Source: Dehalococcoidia bacterium (GTDB taxonomy: Bacteria; Chloroflexota; Dehalococcoidia; SHYD01). From it: 47,305 bases of DNA. The stretch covers positions 1 to 47,305 of the forward strand of contig SHYD01000011.1 of the NCBI GenBank assembly GCA_009692945.1, read 5' to 3'. Below, piece by piece: positions 1 through 8,812 of the stretch. Below the pieces are notes generated by a model, which was not told the origin of the DNA, made no database searches, and saw only the letters and a program-made list of their open reading frames with translations. Position 1 is the stretch's first letter. The number at the start of each line of letters is the position of its first letter. The position numbers were made by a program, and so were the translations under genes.

Positions 1-99
1 GGCAGCGGTCCGCCGCTGTCCATCTTGTCCACCACCCCTGCAGCCCCGCCCCGGCCACCTAAACCCGGCTCAGGCCACGTCTGGCGTCTTAAGCCAAAA

Positions 100-142
100 G
101 GACAGAATCACTGATGGCTATAGCGGACAGATTCACTGATGG
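100..142 (+). repeat. Pair of 18-bp direct repeats, 25-bp period
   Basis: GGACAGAATCACTGATGG (100-117) and GGACAGATTCACTGATGG (125-142) differ at one base and start 25 bp apart. Repeated short motifs of this kind are typical of transposase-binding ends of insertion sequences such as IS21 or IS481 relatives. That link is my inference, since no transposase gene lies in the window. The region 1-99 to the left shows no gene. If this is an IS end, the body would lie to the left, outside the window. Confidence 0.5.
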
Positions 143-192
143 TCTACAACTTACGTTGAAATACGGCGATCACTCCACGACAATCACGGCAC

Positions 193-198
193 TATAAT
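193..198 (+). promoter_or_regulatory. Leaderless -10 box for the CCA-adding enzyme gene
   Basis: A perfect TATAAT lies exactly 7 nt before the ATG at 206, so the expected transcription start coincides with the start codon. No Shine-Dalgarno sequence is visible before the ATG and no good -35 lies 17 nt upstream. This is the arrangement of leaderless mRNAs known from Deinococcus-Thermus and Actinobacteria. Confidence 0.55.
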
Positions 199-205
199 CT
201 GGTGC

Positions 206-1510
206 ATGGACGATGCAACTGGACGGAAGGATTGCGCACCCACAGCCGATGGTGAAGCCTTCTTGGGCCGGGTACGGGACCTGTTGGGCGCCAGCGCCTC
301 CACAACGGTGGACGTGGCTGCCGAAGCGGCGACGGCCGCTGGTCTCGGGTTGTATCTGGTCGGCGGCACCGTGAGGGATGTGTTGCTGGGATTCCCCACC
401 AAAGATGTCGATCTCTCGTTGGTGGGGAACGCAATCTCGTTCGGGGCAGCATTGGCCAGAACAACCGGTGGAAGAGTAACCGCGTCCTCACGATTTGGTA
501 CGGTTTCGCTGCGTATCGGAGACATGCTGCTCGATGTGGTAACGGCGCGAAGTGAACGCTATGCCCGGCCTGGCGCGCTGCCCCAAATCACTCCCTCCGG
601 TATCGATAACGATCTGTTGCGCCGCGACTTCTCGGTGAATGCGATCGCCTTCGGTCTTTCCGGGGTCGACCGGGCTCGCTTTCGAGACCCCGCCGGCGGC
701 ATCGCCGACGTCGACCGCAGAGTCCTGCGGGCCCTGCACCCGGCGAGCTTTCAGGATGACCCCACACGCATGCTCCGTGCCACAAGATACAGCGCCCGTT
801 TGGGGTTTAGTTTAGATGTTGAAACGACCGGCTGGATGGCACGCGACGCCGGATACCTGACTCAGGTCAGCAACGCGCGCCGGGGGGGGGAGTTCCGGCG
901 CATCCTGGCAGAGGCGGAACCGGAGCATGCTCTGGCCCTCGCTCATGCCTGGGGGCTGCTGGCGCTCCTTCATTCTGGCTGGTCGATGCCGGAGGCCATG
1001 GGTGAATTGTTCGCAGCGGCGAGGAGCGCCGAAAGAGATACGCTGCGGCTTCGTGAGGTGTACGTTTGCCTGCTGCTCTCGCCACTCAATCCGAGCCAAC
1101 GAATTGCGTTCACCCTGGAACTGCAGTTGCCACCCCGGTTCCGGCGGACGCTGTTCGATTTCAACCTTATCGAGGCATCCATGACTCAGCCGGGCTGGGC
1201 GACCGCCCTTCCCAGCAAGGTTGTCGAAACGTTAACCGGGAGGGCTCCCACAGCCGTCACCGCCTGGCGGTTGCTTGCGGCAGAACCAGTGCGATCACTG
1301 CTCCGGGAATACGAGGAGCGGTGGCATTTTGTGCGACCACTCCTGGGCGCTGCGGAACTCGAGGCCGCTGCGGGACTGCGAGATCGGGCATTGGGGCAAT
1401 GCCTGGCCGCCCTGCGGGCAGCCAGGCTTGATGGCGCGGTGGTCACCCGCGACGACGAGCTGGCGTTGGTGCGCCGGTGGACCATCGCGTTGCAGGGTCA
1501 AGCGAAGTAA
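206..1510 (+). CDS. CCA-adding tRNA nucleotidyltransferase / poly(A) polymerase family protein
   Basis: The product, 434 aa, belongs to the class II nucleotidyltransferases that build or repair the 3' CCA end of tRNA, or add A tails to RNA. The head domain shows the family signature GGTVRD (residues 53-58) followed by the metal-binding DVD (67-69), and the RRDFSVNA motif near residue 140 that precedes the nucleotide-selecting neck. The C-terminal half is helical and less conserved, with no HD domain seen. CCA-adding, A-adding and poly(A) polymerase members cannot be told apart by eye. The ATG start follows a TATAAT by 7 nt, suggesting a leaderless transcript. A run of nine G (882-890) lies inside the gene and the frame stays open through it. 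Confidence 0.88.
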   Translation: MDDATGRKDCAPTADGEAFLGRVRDLLGASASTTVDVAAEAATAAGLGLYLVGGTVRDVLLGFPTKDVDLSLVGNAISFGAALARTTGGRVTASSRFGTVSLRIGDMLLDVVTARSERYARPGALPQITPSGIDNDLLRRDFSVNAIAFGLSGVDRARFRDPAGGIADVDRRVLRALHPASFQDDPTRMLRATRYSARLGFSLDVETTGWMARDAGYLTQVSNARRGGEFRRILAEAEPEHALALAHAWGLLALLHSGWSMPEAMGELFAAARSAERDTLRLREVYVCLLLSPLNPSQRIAFTLELQLPPRFRRTLFDFNLIEASMTQPGWATALPSKVVETLTGRAPTAVTAWRLLAAEPVRSLLREYEERWHFVRPLLGAAELEAAAGLRDRALGQCLAALRAARLDGAVVTRDDELALVRRWTIALQGQAK

Positions 1511-1574
1511 GACGGCTAGGGGTCACTGGGCCAAAGAGCGGTCGAAAACAAGGATGGAGGGTCGGGTTTCATTG

Positions 1575-1802
1575 ATGATTGCATTCAATCGAGCGTCTGC
1601 GGGTGAAGGTGAACCTTGCAGCGTATGCGGCGAGGTGCTGCCCCCGGTTCACCACACATTTTGCGAGGGTTGCGCCGGTCCGTTTCACCTCCGGCTGATG
1701 GAGAACGTGCAGGCAAAGGATTGCGGGGTGGTGTGGTTTGACCCAGACACAAACGCCATGGTCTTCCTATGCTCGAACTGTTACCAGCGTCTGCCGGGTT
1801 GA
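1575..1802 (+). CDS. Small cysteine-rich, probably zinc-binding protein
   Basis: A 75-aa protein of unknown function. It has a CX2C pair (CSVC), a second pair FCEGC 11 residues later with a His four residues after it, a lone Cys, and a final CSNC near the C-terminus. This order, C2-C2-H then C and C2, resembles a treble-clef or PHD-like zinc fold, but the spacing does not match a canonical PHD finger. The ATG at 1575 has GGAGG about 14 nt upstream; an in-frame ATG at 1554 is an alternative. It begins 64 nt after the CCA-enzyme gene on the same strand and may share its transcript. The next gene converges on it. Confidence 0.6.
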   Translation: MIAFNRASAGEGEPCSVCGEVLPPVHHTFCEGCAGPFHLRLMENVQAKDCGVVWFDPDTNAMVFLCSNCYQRLPG

Positions 1803-1825
1803 ACCGTTGGACTCAGTAACTTCCC

Positions 1826-2659
1826 CTAGTCGTCGGCGTCATCGTCTTCCTCTGCCGGTTCCCCGGAAAGGGGTTGCGTGAAAAAACCCGCCTCCTCCAT
1901 GCGCTCCTCGTCCGGCCAATCCGACGAATCTCCATCATCATCCGAGTCCTCGTCGTCGTCCAGCCCGTACTTCACGATGCTGTCCTTGATGTAGGGGCGG
2001 AAGCCCGCGTCGGTTTTCGACGGGAAGGACGGCCTCCCGGCCATGGCGGCCGATTGGTAAGTTTCCCGCACGATGATCCGGACTTGGCTTTCGTTGAGGC
2101 TGGTGATGGCGGCTTCGTAGCGATTGCCATCGGCTATCAGTTGAACCAGGCGAGCTCCCATTCTGGGTTCGACAGTGCCAAGCACATCGCTTGTTAGTGA
2201 CAGCACCGTCAGGTGCTGGCCGTCCGAGTTGAGCTGCACCTGGTCTCCGGCCGTCACCTTGGCCAGGACCCCAGGGACCGAGGTTGGCTGGAGGGCCATC
2301 ACCGCCGTTTTGCCGGCCTCTTCGATAAACAGCCGGGGATCGACGCGCGCGGTCACGGTCTCGGCTGTTTTGGGGAGGGACTTCATATCGGCCAGCCGTG
2401 TGAGGTTCTTCTTTGCGATGGTGTTGCTCGGCTCGATCCCTAGGGCCTTGCCGTAAGCATCTCGGGCCTCCTCATAGCGGCCCAATTCGGTGAGCGCCTT
2501 ACCCAGGCGATTACACGCGTCCACATCATTGGGATAGACAGATAAGACGCTTTGGTTGACCGTGACGGCGTCGTCCCATTTGCTCTGGACGGCCAGGTTT
2601 ACGGCCATCTCCGCCCTTTGTCTCCTGAAGCGCGCCCCAGTTTCTTCTGAATACACCAT
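1826..2659 (-). CDS. TPR protein with a HIRAN-like domain and acidic tail
   Basis: A 277-aa protein, probably cytoplasmic. Residues about 10-100 form two to three tetratricopeptide repeats (for example the segment with LGKALTELGRYEEARDAY), a protein-interaction scaffold. A middle domain (about 125-215) has a beta-rich pattern with DVLGTVEPRMGARLVQLIADG, which resembles HIRAN domains; this is tentative. The tail is strongly acidic (many Asp/Glu). The ATG at 2659 is chosen because GAGGTG lies just upstream and the region before it is not protein-like. It is the last gene of the leftward run, separated from tmk by about 230 bp holding no gene. Confidence 0.65.
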   Translation of the reverse strand: MVYSEETGARFRRQRAEMAVNLAVQSKWDDAVTVNQSVLSVYPNDVDACNRLGKALTELGRYEEARDAYGKALGIEPSNTIAKKNLTRLADMKSLPKTAETVTARVDPRLFIEEAGKTAVMALQPTSVPGVLAKVTAGDQVQLNSDGQHLTVLSLTSDVLGTVEPRMGARLVQLIADGNRYEAAITSLNESQVRIIVRETYQSAAMAGRPSFPSKTDAGFRPYIKDSIVKYGLDDDEDSDDDGDSSDWPDEERMEEAGFFTQPLSGEPAEEDDDADD

Positions 2660-2889
2660 TAGCACACCTCGCTCTGTCTGATTCGTAGGAAAACCCACCC
2701 GCGCCGCGGGTATTCCCACCCAGACTGATCTGACAATACTATCGAATTGAAAGGGAGTTTCATCGCTGCCAGAACATGATACCAGACCCCAGCGGGGTAC
2801 CCGCCGGGAACACCGGTGCACGCCTGCTCAGGTTGCCCGTATGGATAAGCCGGGACTTAATGCTAACGGGGACGGATGGCTTGTTGTTA

Positions 2890-3579
2890 CTAAAAATCCA
2901 ACAGCTGTTCGATCTGTCCCCACATTGCCGTGGTCACCTCACGGGCGCCGGGGCCGCCATCGACAACGAGCCAACGGCCGGGTTGCTCTTGTGCTGCGTC
3001 GAGGTAGCCCGCGCGCACCCGCTGGTAGAAGGCGATTTCCTGCCTTTCGAAACGATCGTCTTTCAGGGCGGTGCTGCGCCGGGCCAGCGCGGTTTCGATG
3101 TTCAGGTCGAACAGGATGGTCAAGTCGGGACGAATGCCGCCCGTCGCAACGGACTCCACCTGGTCGATCAGGTGCATTTCGATGCCGCGGCCAGCGCCTT
3201 GGTAGGCTCGTGTGGAAGCGGTGAACCGGTCGCAGAGGACAACTCCGCCGGCCGACAACGTTGGGGCGATGACCTCTGACACCAACTGAGCCCTTGCTGC
3301 GGCAAACAGCAGTAGTTCGGCAATTGGGTCTATGGTGGTTCCCTGCTCTTCTTTTACGAGGCGGCGGATCCGCTCGCCAAGGCCCGTACTGCCGGGCTCG
3401 TGCAGCAACAACACCTGCCGGCTTGGCCAACGAATGCGCAGTTTCTCGGCGAGACGGTCTGCTTGGGTCGTCTTGCCGGCGCCATCGATCCCCTCGAGGG
3501 CGACAAATAATCCTGGAGCGTTCAACCTAACGGGAGCCAAGGCCTGACTCGAACCAAGGACCGATCGAAGCGAGGTCAC
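2890..3579 (-). CDS. tmk: Thymidylate kinase
   Basis: This enzyme phosphorylates dTMP to dTDP for dTTP synthesis. The 229-aa product has the P-loop GIDGAGKTT (residues 30-38), the DR(F/Y) motif in [14 protein letters not shown] (about 115-130) that binds the nucleotides, and family-typical length. The start is a GTG at 3579 overlapping the stop of the upstream ATPase gene (GTGA), which indicates translational coupling. The N-terminus is about 20 residues longer than in typical thymidylate kinases, so an internal start is possible. Confidence 0.93.
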   Translation of the reverse strand: MTSLRSVLGSSQALAPVRLNAPGLFVALEGIDGAGKTTQADRLAEKLRIRWPSRQVLLLHEPGSTGLGERIRRLVKEEQGTTIDPIAELLLFAAARAQLVSEVIAPTLSAGGVVLCDRFTASTRAYQGAGRGIEMHLIDQVESVATGGIRPDLTILFDLNIETALARRSTALKDDRFERQEIAFYQRVRAGYLDAAQEQPGRWLVVDGGPGAREVTTAMWGQIEQLLDF

Positions 3580-5132
3580 TCATCGGCCCCGGTGGGCTTG
3601 CCGCCGGAAATGAGCACGCGCCTGACCGGTTCGCGGCCGGTGCTGCGTGAATTGAGGTTGTACCGCTGAGCTACCTGGTGCTGCAGCCGCCGAACATAAG
3701 CGTTCTGTGGCGTCAGTTCGACCTCGGCCTGGCCATTGCTCAACACCTGATAGCTGGCGTCTTCGGCCTCTTTGATGGCTCGGAGCACCTCATTACCGCC
3801 ACTCGCGGTTTCGGCGATGCTGATGAGCAGCTGCTCTATCTGGGCTGCGGTGTGATTTTTCAACACATACACCGGAACCCCCATCGTCTCAGCGTCTCGT
3901 AACGTCTGAGGCCGCCGCCTGAAATAGTTGCGGGCCGTCAACACCGCATCGCTTCCTTCGAGCCGGTCCGAGATCGCTACGGGCAGCTCGGCGTTCTTGG
4001 CGGCCTGCTCCAATCGTGAGCGACTGATGCCAAAGGGAAAGATCTGGGTGATTTTGCCGTCATTGTTCCGCAGCGGCAACTTCCGCGGGGGTTCAGCAGC
4101 AAGGGCGGGACCGACTGCCTCGCGGATGGTGACGATCTCGCCTTCCGGAGACAGTTCCCGGATCTCCGCTTCCACGTTGCGTCCCCTCAGAATGGCGTCG
4201 ACCGTGCTGGTCACATCGGCGTGGACGGCGACCCTGTGGAAATCCTGGATCTCAACGACGATATCGAAGGTCGGAGGCGCCTTGCGTTCCAGGATCGACT
4301 TCTGCGTCCCCCGCCGCCGGGCTTCCTCGTCGCCAAGGGTCACCGTCTGGATCCCGCCAAGCAGGTCGGACAGCGTCGGGTTCATGATCAGGTTTTCCAG
4401 GGTGATCCCGTGAGCGGTGCCCACCAACTGGACACCCCGCTCGGCAATGGTCCTCGAAGCCCCCGCTTCGAGTTCTGTGCCGATCTCGTCGATGATAATG
4501 ACCTCCGGCATGTGGTTCTCCACCGCCTCGATCATCACGGCATGCTGCCGGGAGGGGGATGACACCTGCATCCGGCGGGCGCGCCCGATGGCTGGGTGGG
4601 GGATGTCGCCATCCCCGGCAATTTCATTGGAGGTGTCCACCACGATGACCCGCCGCCGCATATCCTCCGCCAGGACACGTGCGACCTCGCGCAGCATGGT
4701 CGTCTTCCCGACGCCGGGCCGTCCCAACAGCAAGAGGCTCTTGCCGCTACGGACCAGGTCCTCAACGATGTTGATCATGCCGAAAACGGCCCGGCCAACC
4801 CGGCAGGTCAGGCCGACGACGCGCCCGGCACGGTTGCGGAGGCACGAAATCCGATGAAGGGTCCGTTCGATGCCCGCCCGGTTATCCTCACCGAAGGCAC
4901 CGATGCGTTCGACCACATAGTCCAGGTCCTCGGATGTGACCTCGTCGCTGTGGAGGGTCATCTCGTGGGTGGGGAACCGGGCCTCGGGGCGCCGGCCGAG
5001 GTCCAGGATAATTTCGAGGAGTTGGTCCCGTTCTGGATGAATGCGGAGCGTGCCGCAAATGCCCGGCGGCAGCACGTCAAGCAGATCGTCCAGGTCGTCG
5101 GTGATGGTCTGTGACATCGTTTGTTGCGACAT
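3576..5132 (-). CDS. R3H-domain ATPase, SpoIIIAA/Ycf45-like
   Basis: A 518-aa protein with an N-terminal AAA/RecA-like ATPase domain and a C-terminal R3H single-stranded nucleic-acid-binding motif. The Walker A is GRPGVGKTT (137-145) and Walker B is EVIIIDEIG (about 215). The R3H motif lies near 465-500 (R-x3-H in [10 protein letters not shown], then REPVRRV). The family is related to sporulation protein SpoIIIAA and plastid Ycf45 and its cellular role is not established. It lies 5 nt after the acetyltransferase gene and overlaps tmk, so these genes are probably co-transcribed. Confidence 0.85.
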   Translation of the reverse strand: MSQQTMSQTITDDLDDLLDVLPPGICGTLRIHPERDQLLEIILDLGRRPEARFPTHEMTLHSDEVTSEDLDYVVERIGAFGEDNRAGIERTLHRISCLRNRAGRVVGLTCRVGRAVFGMINIVEDLVRSGKSLLLLGRPGVGKTTMLREVARVLAEDMRRRVIVVDTSNEIAGDGDIPHPAIGRARRMQVSSPSRQHAVMIEAVENHMPEVIIIDEIGTELEAGASRTIAERGVQLVGTAHGITLENLIMNPTLSDLLGGIQTVTLGDEEARRRGTQKSILERKAPPTFDIVVEIQDFHRVAVHADVTSTVDAILRGRNVEAEIRELSPEGEIVTIREAVGPALAAEPPRKLPLRNNDGKITQIFPFGISRSRLEQAAKNAELPVAISDRLEGSDAVLTARNYFRRRPQTLRDAETMGVPVYVLKNHTAAQIEQLLISIAETASGGNEVLRAIKEAEDASYQVLSNGQAEVELTPQNAYVRRLQHQVAQRYNLNSRSTGREPVRRVLISGGKPTGADE

Positions 5133-5137
5133 TGGAA

Positions 5138-6103
5138 CTACAGTCCTGAACTACCGCTGGCGAGACGGGCGCCGGCAGGAACCGTGCGCAATTGACCCAC
5201 TCGGACCGAGAGTTGCTTGGTGAGGGTGACGTAGCGGCCGGCTGCCTCGAAGGCAAACCGGTCCGTCAACACGCGGGCCTGGACTGACTGATAGTCCGGG
5301 ACCAACACCAACACCTGCCCATTCTTGCCCAAACGCGCAAGGCCAAAGCCGATTAGGGCAACGAGTCGATCTTCTGTCTCGGGGATACAGAGCACCCGGA
5401 GTTCGCCATGGCCCCCGGCGGCGGCAACCTGAAGCCACCCCCAGCACCGGTCTGCCTCGCTCCACACATATTCGCGGACCCTTCCGGCCGCCGTGTCCTG
5501 GTGGTCCTTCCACTCGTTGAGGGTCATGCCCTCAACGGCCCGGATCGGTGTTGGGGCGATATCGCAGTACAGCCGGAAAAGGGGAAGGTCGTCTGCCTTC
5601 AACCGGGTGCGGCGCCCAGGCGGTTCCGGGGTCTCGTCCGAACTGTCCAGCCGCCCTCTGCCCCGCAAGAGTGTTTCATGCTGGTAGGGCGTGAACCCCG
5701 ACCTGCGGGCTACCATTAGCACGGGGTTGTCCTGCTCAAGGCGCAACAGCAGAGTACGCACCCCCGACTGGCCGGCGTGGCGGACCACCTCCTCAAGCAG
5801 GGGCAGGGCCACGTTTTCGGCATCGCTGCCGTTGGCCACCACCAGCGAATCGACCTCCCACACCGATCGGCCTTTGCGGTGCTTCGCTGAGGCCAAGCCA
5901 TGGATCGCGAGCCCCCCCATGGCCACCACCGTATGGCGGTTTTCGGAGATGATCCACTGTTCCAGTATGGTCCCAACCGTCACAGCGAAGGAGTGATTGC
6001 CGCCCAAACGGCCTCTGGCCAGCGCCATATTGGGGAACGACCGTCCGTCGAACGCGGCGAGGGCCACCAGGTCGGTGGGTCGAATCGTTCGGATCACTGC
6101 CAT
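5138..6103 (-). CDS. GNAT-family acetyltransferase-like protein
   Basis: A 321-aa protein whose first half has a GNAT layout: an N-terminal beta strand ([17 protein letters not shown]), the central strand WEVDSLVVA, a helix before [21 protein letters not shown], and the terminal ARRSGFTPY segment. These are typical of acetyl-CoA-dependent N-acyltransferases. The acetyl-CoA pyrophosphate-binding loop (Q/RxxGxG/A) is not obvious. The second half (about 160-321) may be a second, degenerate GNAT-like domain. The substrate is unknown. It lies 18 nt after pdxT and 5 nt before the R3H ATPase gene in one apparent operon. Confidence 0.6.
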   Translation of the reverse strand: MAVIRTIRPTDLVALAAFDGRSFPNMALARGRLGGNHSFAVTVGTILEQWIISENRHTVVAMGGLAIHGLASAKHRKGRSVWEVDSLVVANGSDAENVALPLLEEVVRHAGQSGVRTLLLRLEQDNPVLMVARRSGFTPYQHETLLRGRGRLDSSDETPEPPGRRTRLKADDLPLFRLYCDIAPTPIRAVEGMTLNEWKDHQDTAAGRVREYVWSEADRCWGWLQVAAAGGHGELRVLCIPETEDRLVALIGFGLARLGKNGQVLVLVPDYQSVQARVLTDRFAFEAAGRYVTLTKQLSVRVGQLRTVPAGARLASGSSGL

Positions 6104-6121
6104 TGGTGGCGCCCGCCTGAG

Positions 6122-6733
6122 TCAGACATGGTGAGCGAGACCCGCAGGGGCTGCCGCCACCGATGCGCTGGCGACTTGAAGGAAGTATGCGTGCACACGT
6201 GTGTCCGCCGTTAACTCGGGATGGAATGCGAGCGCGATCATGTTCCCTTGGCGAGCAGCCACCACCCGCCCATCCGGCAGCGACGCCAGTATCCTCGCCG
6301 GAGGGTCCACCCCTTCTATCACCGGGGCTCGTATGAAGACGGCATGAACCGGACCCCCCTCGATGCCGGCGATATCGATGTCGGTTTCGAAGCTATCTCT
6401 CTGGCGTCCGAAGGCGTTGCGCTTGACCCTGATGGCCATCCGTTCAATGCCGGGCCGGTCAAGGCCGGCCGCATGTTGCGCCAGGACGATGGCCCCGGCG
6501 CAGGTCCCCATGACGGCGAGTCCATCGTCGATGCGCTCGCGAAGGGGTTCGAGCAGGCCATAGGCGGTGAGGAGCCTGGTGATGGTGGTACTCTCACCAC
6601 CGGGGATGATCAGGCCAGTCAACCCCTCCAAGTCAGCCGCGGCGCGGACCTCCCGGACCTCGGCTCCGAGCCGGCTGAGTACGATGGCGTGTTCTTCGAA
6701 ATCCCCTTGGAGCGCAAGCACTCCAATCACCAT
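6122..6733 (-). CDS. pdxT: PLP synthase glutaminase subunit PdxT
   Basis: PdxT hydrolyses glutamine and delivers ammonia to PdxS in the DXP-independent pathway to pyridoxal 5'-phosphate. The 203-aa product has the glutamine-binding PGGESTT (44-50), the nucleophile Cys78 in GTCAG, and the His171/Glu173 pair in FHPELT, so the class I amidotransferase triad is complete. The ATG lies 3 nt after the pdxS stop, as expected for the two halves of one complex. The C-terminus is slightly longer than the FHPEL-proximal end of short homologues. Confidence 0.96.
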   Translation of the reverse strand: MVIGVLALQGDFEEHAIVLSRLGAEVREVRAAADLEGLTGLIIPGGESTTITRLLTAYGLLEPLRERIDDGLAVMGTCAGAIVLAQHAAGLDRPGIERMAIRVKRNAFGRQRDSFETDIDIAGIEGGPVHAVFIRAPVIEGVDPPARILASLPDGRVVAARQGNMIALAFHPELTADTRVHAYFLQVASASVAAAPAGLAHHV

Positions 6734-6736
6734 AGC

Positions 6737-7618
6737 CTACCACCCCCGACGGGCGAGTTGCTCCGTTTCCGCAAGGGTCCGGATATCGATGCCGGGCATG
6801 GCCTCCCCCAAACCAGTTGAAACCCTGGCAATGACATCCGGGTCTTTGAAATGGGTGACCGCCTGCACAATGGCGGAGGCTCTGGCGGCCGGGTCTTCCG
6901 CCTTGAAGATGCCTGAACCCACAAACACCCCGTCGCAGCCCAATTGCATCATGAGCGCCGCATCGGCCGGGGTCGCAACGCCTCCGGCGGCGAAATTGAC
7001 CACCGGCAGCTTACCGGTCCGGTTGATCTCCAGCACCAATTCGAAGGGGGCTCCGAGGCTCTTGGCCTCGGCCATCAACTCCTCTGAGCCCATCACCGTG
7101 ATCCGGCTGATGCCACTCTTCACCGCCCTCATGTGCCGGACCGCCTCGACAATGTTCCCCGTTCCCGCCTCTCCCTTGGTCCGGATCATGGCGGCGCCCT
7201 CGCCGATACGTCGAAGCGCTTCTCCCAAGTCCCGGCATCCGCACACGAAGGGAACCTTGAAATCGTGCTTCCAAATGTGGTGGCTCTCGTCGGCCGGCGT
7301 CAACACCTCCGACTCATCCACGTAATCGACACCGAGAGACTCCAGGATCTGGGCCTCGACGAAATGCCCGATCCGGCACTTGGCCATCACCGGGATGGTC
7401 ACCGCCTCCAGAATTTCCAGGATCTTGGTGGGGTCCGACATGCGGGCCACCCCGCCATCCGCCCGGATGTCGGATGGAACGCGTTCCAGCGCCATGACGG
7501 CACAGGCTCCGGCCTCTTCTGCGATCTTGGCGTGCTCGGCGGTGACCACGTCCATAATGACGCCGCCTTTGAGCATCTGGGCAAGGCCCCGCTTCAGCAA
7601 CACCGTGCCCTGCTCCAT
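6737..7618 (-). CDS. pdxS: PLP synthase lyase subunit PdxS
   Basis: PdxS condenses ribose 5-phosphate, glyceraldehyde 3-phosphate and ammonia into pyridoxal 5'-phosphate. The 293-aa product is very conserved. The catalytic Schiff-base lysine is Lys80 in VMAKCRIGH, and the second lysine is Lys148 in [12 protein letters not shown] strong ribosome binding site (GAGGAGG) precedes the ATG. A promoter with TTGCCC and TAGAAT spaced 17 nt lies upstream at 7706-7734, and a type A mobile repeat lies just beyond it. It heads the run pdxS-pdxT-acetyltransferase-R3H ATPase-tmk. Confidence 0.97.
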   Translation of the reverse strand: MEQGTVLLKRGLAQMLKGGVIMDVVTAEHAKIAEEAGACAVMALERVPSDIRADGGVARMSDPTKILEILEAVTIPVMAKCRIGHFVEAQILESLGVDYVDESEVLTPADESHHIWKHDFKVPFVCGCRDLGEALRRIGEGAAMIRTKGEAGTGNIVEAVRHMRAVKSGISRITVMGSEELMAEAKSLGAPFELVLEINRTGKLPVVNFAAGGVATPADAALMMQLGCDGVFVGSGIFKAEDPAARASAIVQAVTHFKDPDVIARVSTGLGEAMPGIDIRTLAETEQLARRGW

Positions 7619-7705
7619 TTGCGCCTCCTCTTTCCGGCAACTCGTATGTATTAGGTCCAGTGCTGGCCGTCCGGCCTCCCGTGGGCAACTGGAACAGTCA
7701 GTCCA

Positions 7706-7734
7706 ATTCTAACGGCAGCGCCGGGTCTGGGCAA
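7706..7734 (-). promoter_or_regulatory. Candidate promoter of pdxST
   Basis: On the minus strand, TTGCCC (7729-7734) and TAGAAT (7706-7711) are separated by exactly 17 nt, matching sigma-70 promoters at 4/6 and 5/6 positions. The pdxS start is about 90 nt downstream. The mobile repeat at 7751 lies immediately upstream and leaves this promoter intact. Confidence 0.5.
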
Positions 7735-7750
7735 CACGCGGCAACCCGAG

Positions 7751-7914
7751 GTAAGAATTCACTGTTGAGGGGCGGCCGGGCTCAGGAGCGGGAGTGCATG
7801 AGGGCGGCCGCCCTCTGCCGGGGGCGAGGGGGTGTCCCACACAGAGAATCCTCGTCTTTTTCCCGGGGTGGCGAGAGTGGTTCATGCGGCCGGACCTTGA
7901 GTCTGAACTCATAC
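7751..7914 (+). mobile_element. MITE type A, copy 1
   Basis: A 164-bp element between mreC and pdxS. The left end is GTAAGAATTCACTGTTGAGG, and the right end (…CTGAACTCATAC) is an eroded inverted copy. The inner core has the GC-rich palindrome GAGGGCGGCCGCCCTC, a second hairpin region and a T-run followed by CCCGGGGTGG. Flanks AACCCGAG and AGCCCGAT match at 6 of 8 positions, consistent with an old target duplication. There is no coding capacity: the peptide-like ORFs that run through it recur only because the DNA repeats. Confidence 0.8.
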
Positions 7915-7952
7915 AGCCCGATGCGCGGCGGATCCGGCTCCAACGGCATGGA

Positions 7953-8768
7953 TTAAGGCAGCTTGATGGGGATGAAGTCCTTGATCACGAGGACCAATTC
8001 CAATACCGACGCCCGAACCACCGGCGTCAGGCTGATCTGCTGGAACGTTTCCTGGTCGTTGTTGACCACGCTGGTGACCGCCCCAATTGGCAGGCCTTTT
8101 GGAAATCCGCCACCGAGGCCGGAACTTAACACCACGTCTCCCAGCCGCAGATCGGCTTCTTTGGCCACGTAGTTCAAGGTGAGACCACCGTCTGCCTTTC
8201 CGGCAACCACGCCCTGCGCACGGGACCGCTGGATCAACCCGTTGACCACGCTGCTCGCGTCGGTCACCAGCAGCACCCTTGCTGCGCGGGCCGAGACCTG
8301 GGTAACCTTTCCCAGCAGCCCGCGCTCGGTGACCACCACCGACCCAGGCTGGAGGCCGTGGTCCGAACCGCGATCGATGATGACCGATCGGACCCGGTTG
8401 CTCGGATCGTAGGCGATGATTGTGGCGGGCAGGTATTCTCGTCCCGGGTTATCGCGCTCGAAGTCCAACAAGGACCGCAGTTGACGGTTCTCTGCGCCCG
8501 CCTCCTGCAATTTAAGAACGTCGCCCTCAAGATCGGAATTCCGGCGGCGCAACTGCCGGTTCTCTTCGGACAATGCACCGGCATTTCGGACGGCATCGCC
8601 GATCGACGCGAATCCGGAAACGAAATTCCGCACAAGGTTTTCCACCGGAGCGACGGTATCAAGGCCCGGACTGCGGACGGCATCAGGCACGCCGGACCGG
8701 GTGAATGCCACTCCGGTAACGCCGGCCACCACCAACACCGCAAGCGCCAACCACCACCGGCCACTCAT
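7953..8768 (-). CDS. mreC: Rod-shape-determining protein MreC
   Basis: MreC links the cytoplasmic MreB filaments to cell-wall synthases in the periplasm or outer face. The 271-aa product starts with one membrane segment (about residues 5-22), followed by a coiled-coil stretch (about 60-95, EENRQLRRRNSDLEGDV) and the beta-domain typical of MreC (ATIIAYDPSN…IIDRGSDHGLQPGSVV). A perfect AGGAGG precedes the ATG. It lies 44 nt after mreB in the same direction. No mreD follows; a mobile repeat and pdxS come next. Confidence 0.93.
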   Translation of the reverse strand: MSGRWWLALAVLVVAGVTGVAFTRSGVPDAVRSPGLDTVAPVENLVRNFVSGFASIGDAVRNAGALSEENRQLRRRNSDLEGDVLKLQEAGAENRQLRSLLDFERDNPGREYLPATIIAYDPSNRVRSVIIDRGSDHGLQPGSVVVTERGLLGKVTQVSARAARVLLVTDASSVVNGLIQRSRAQGVVAGKADGGLTLNYVAKEADLRLGDVVLSSGLGGGFPKGLPIGAVTSVVNNDQETFQQISLTPVVRASVLELVLVIKDFIPIKLP

Positions 8769-8812
8769 CGAGCCTCCTAACGCCCCCTCCCCGAATAGAC
8801 CGGCACTGTCTG

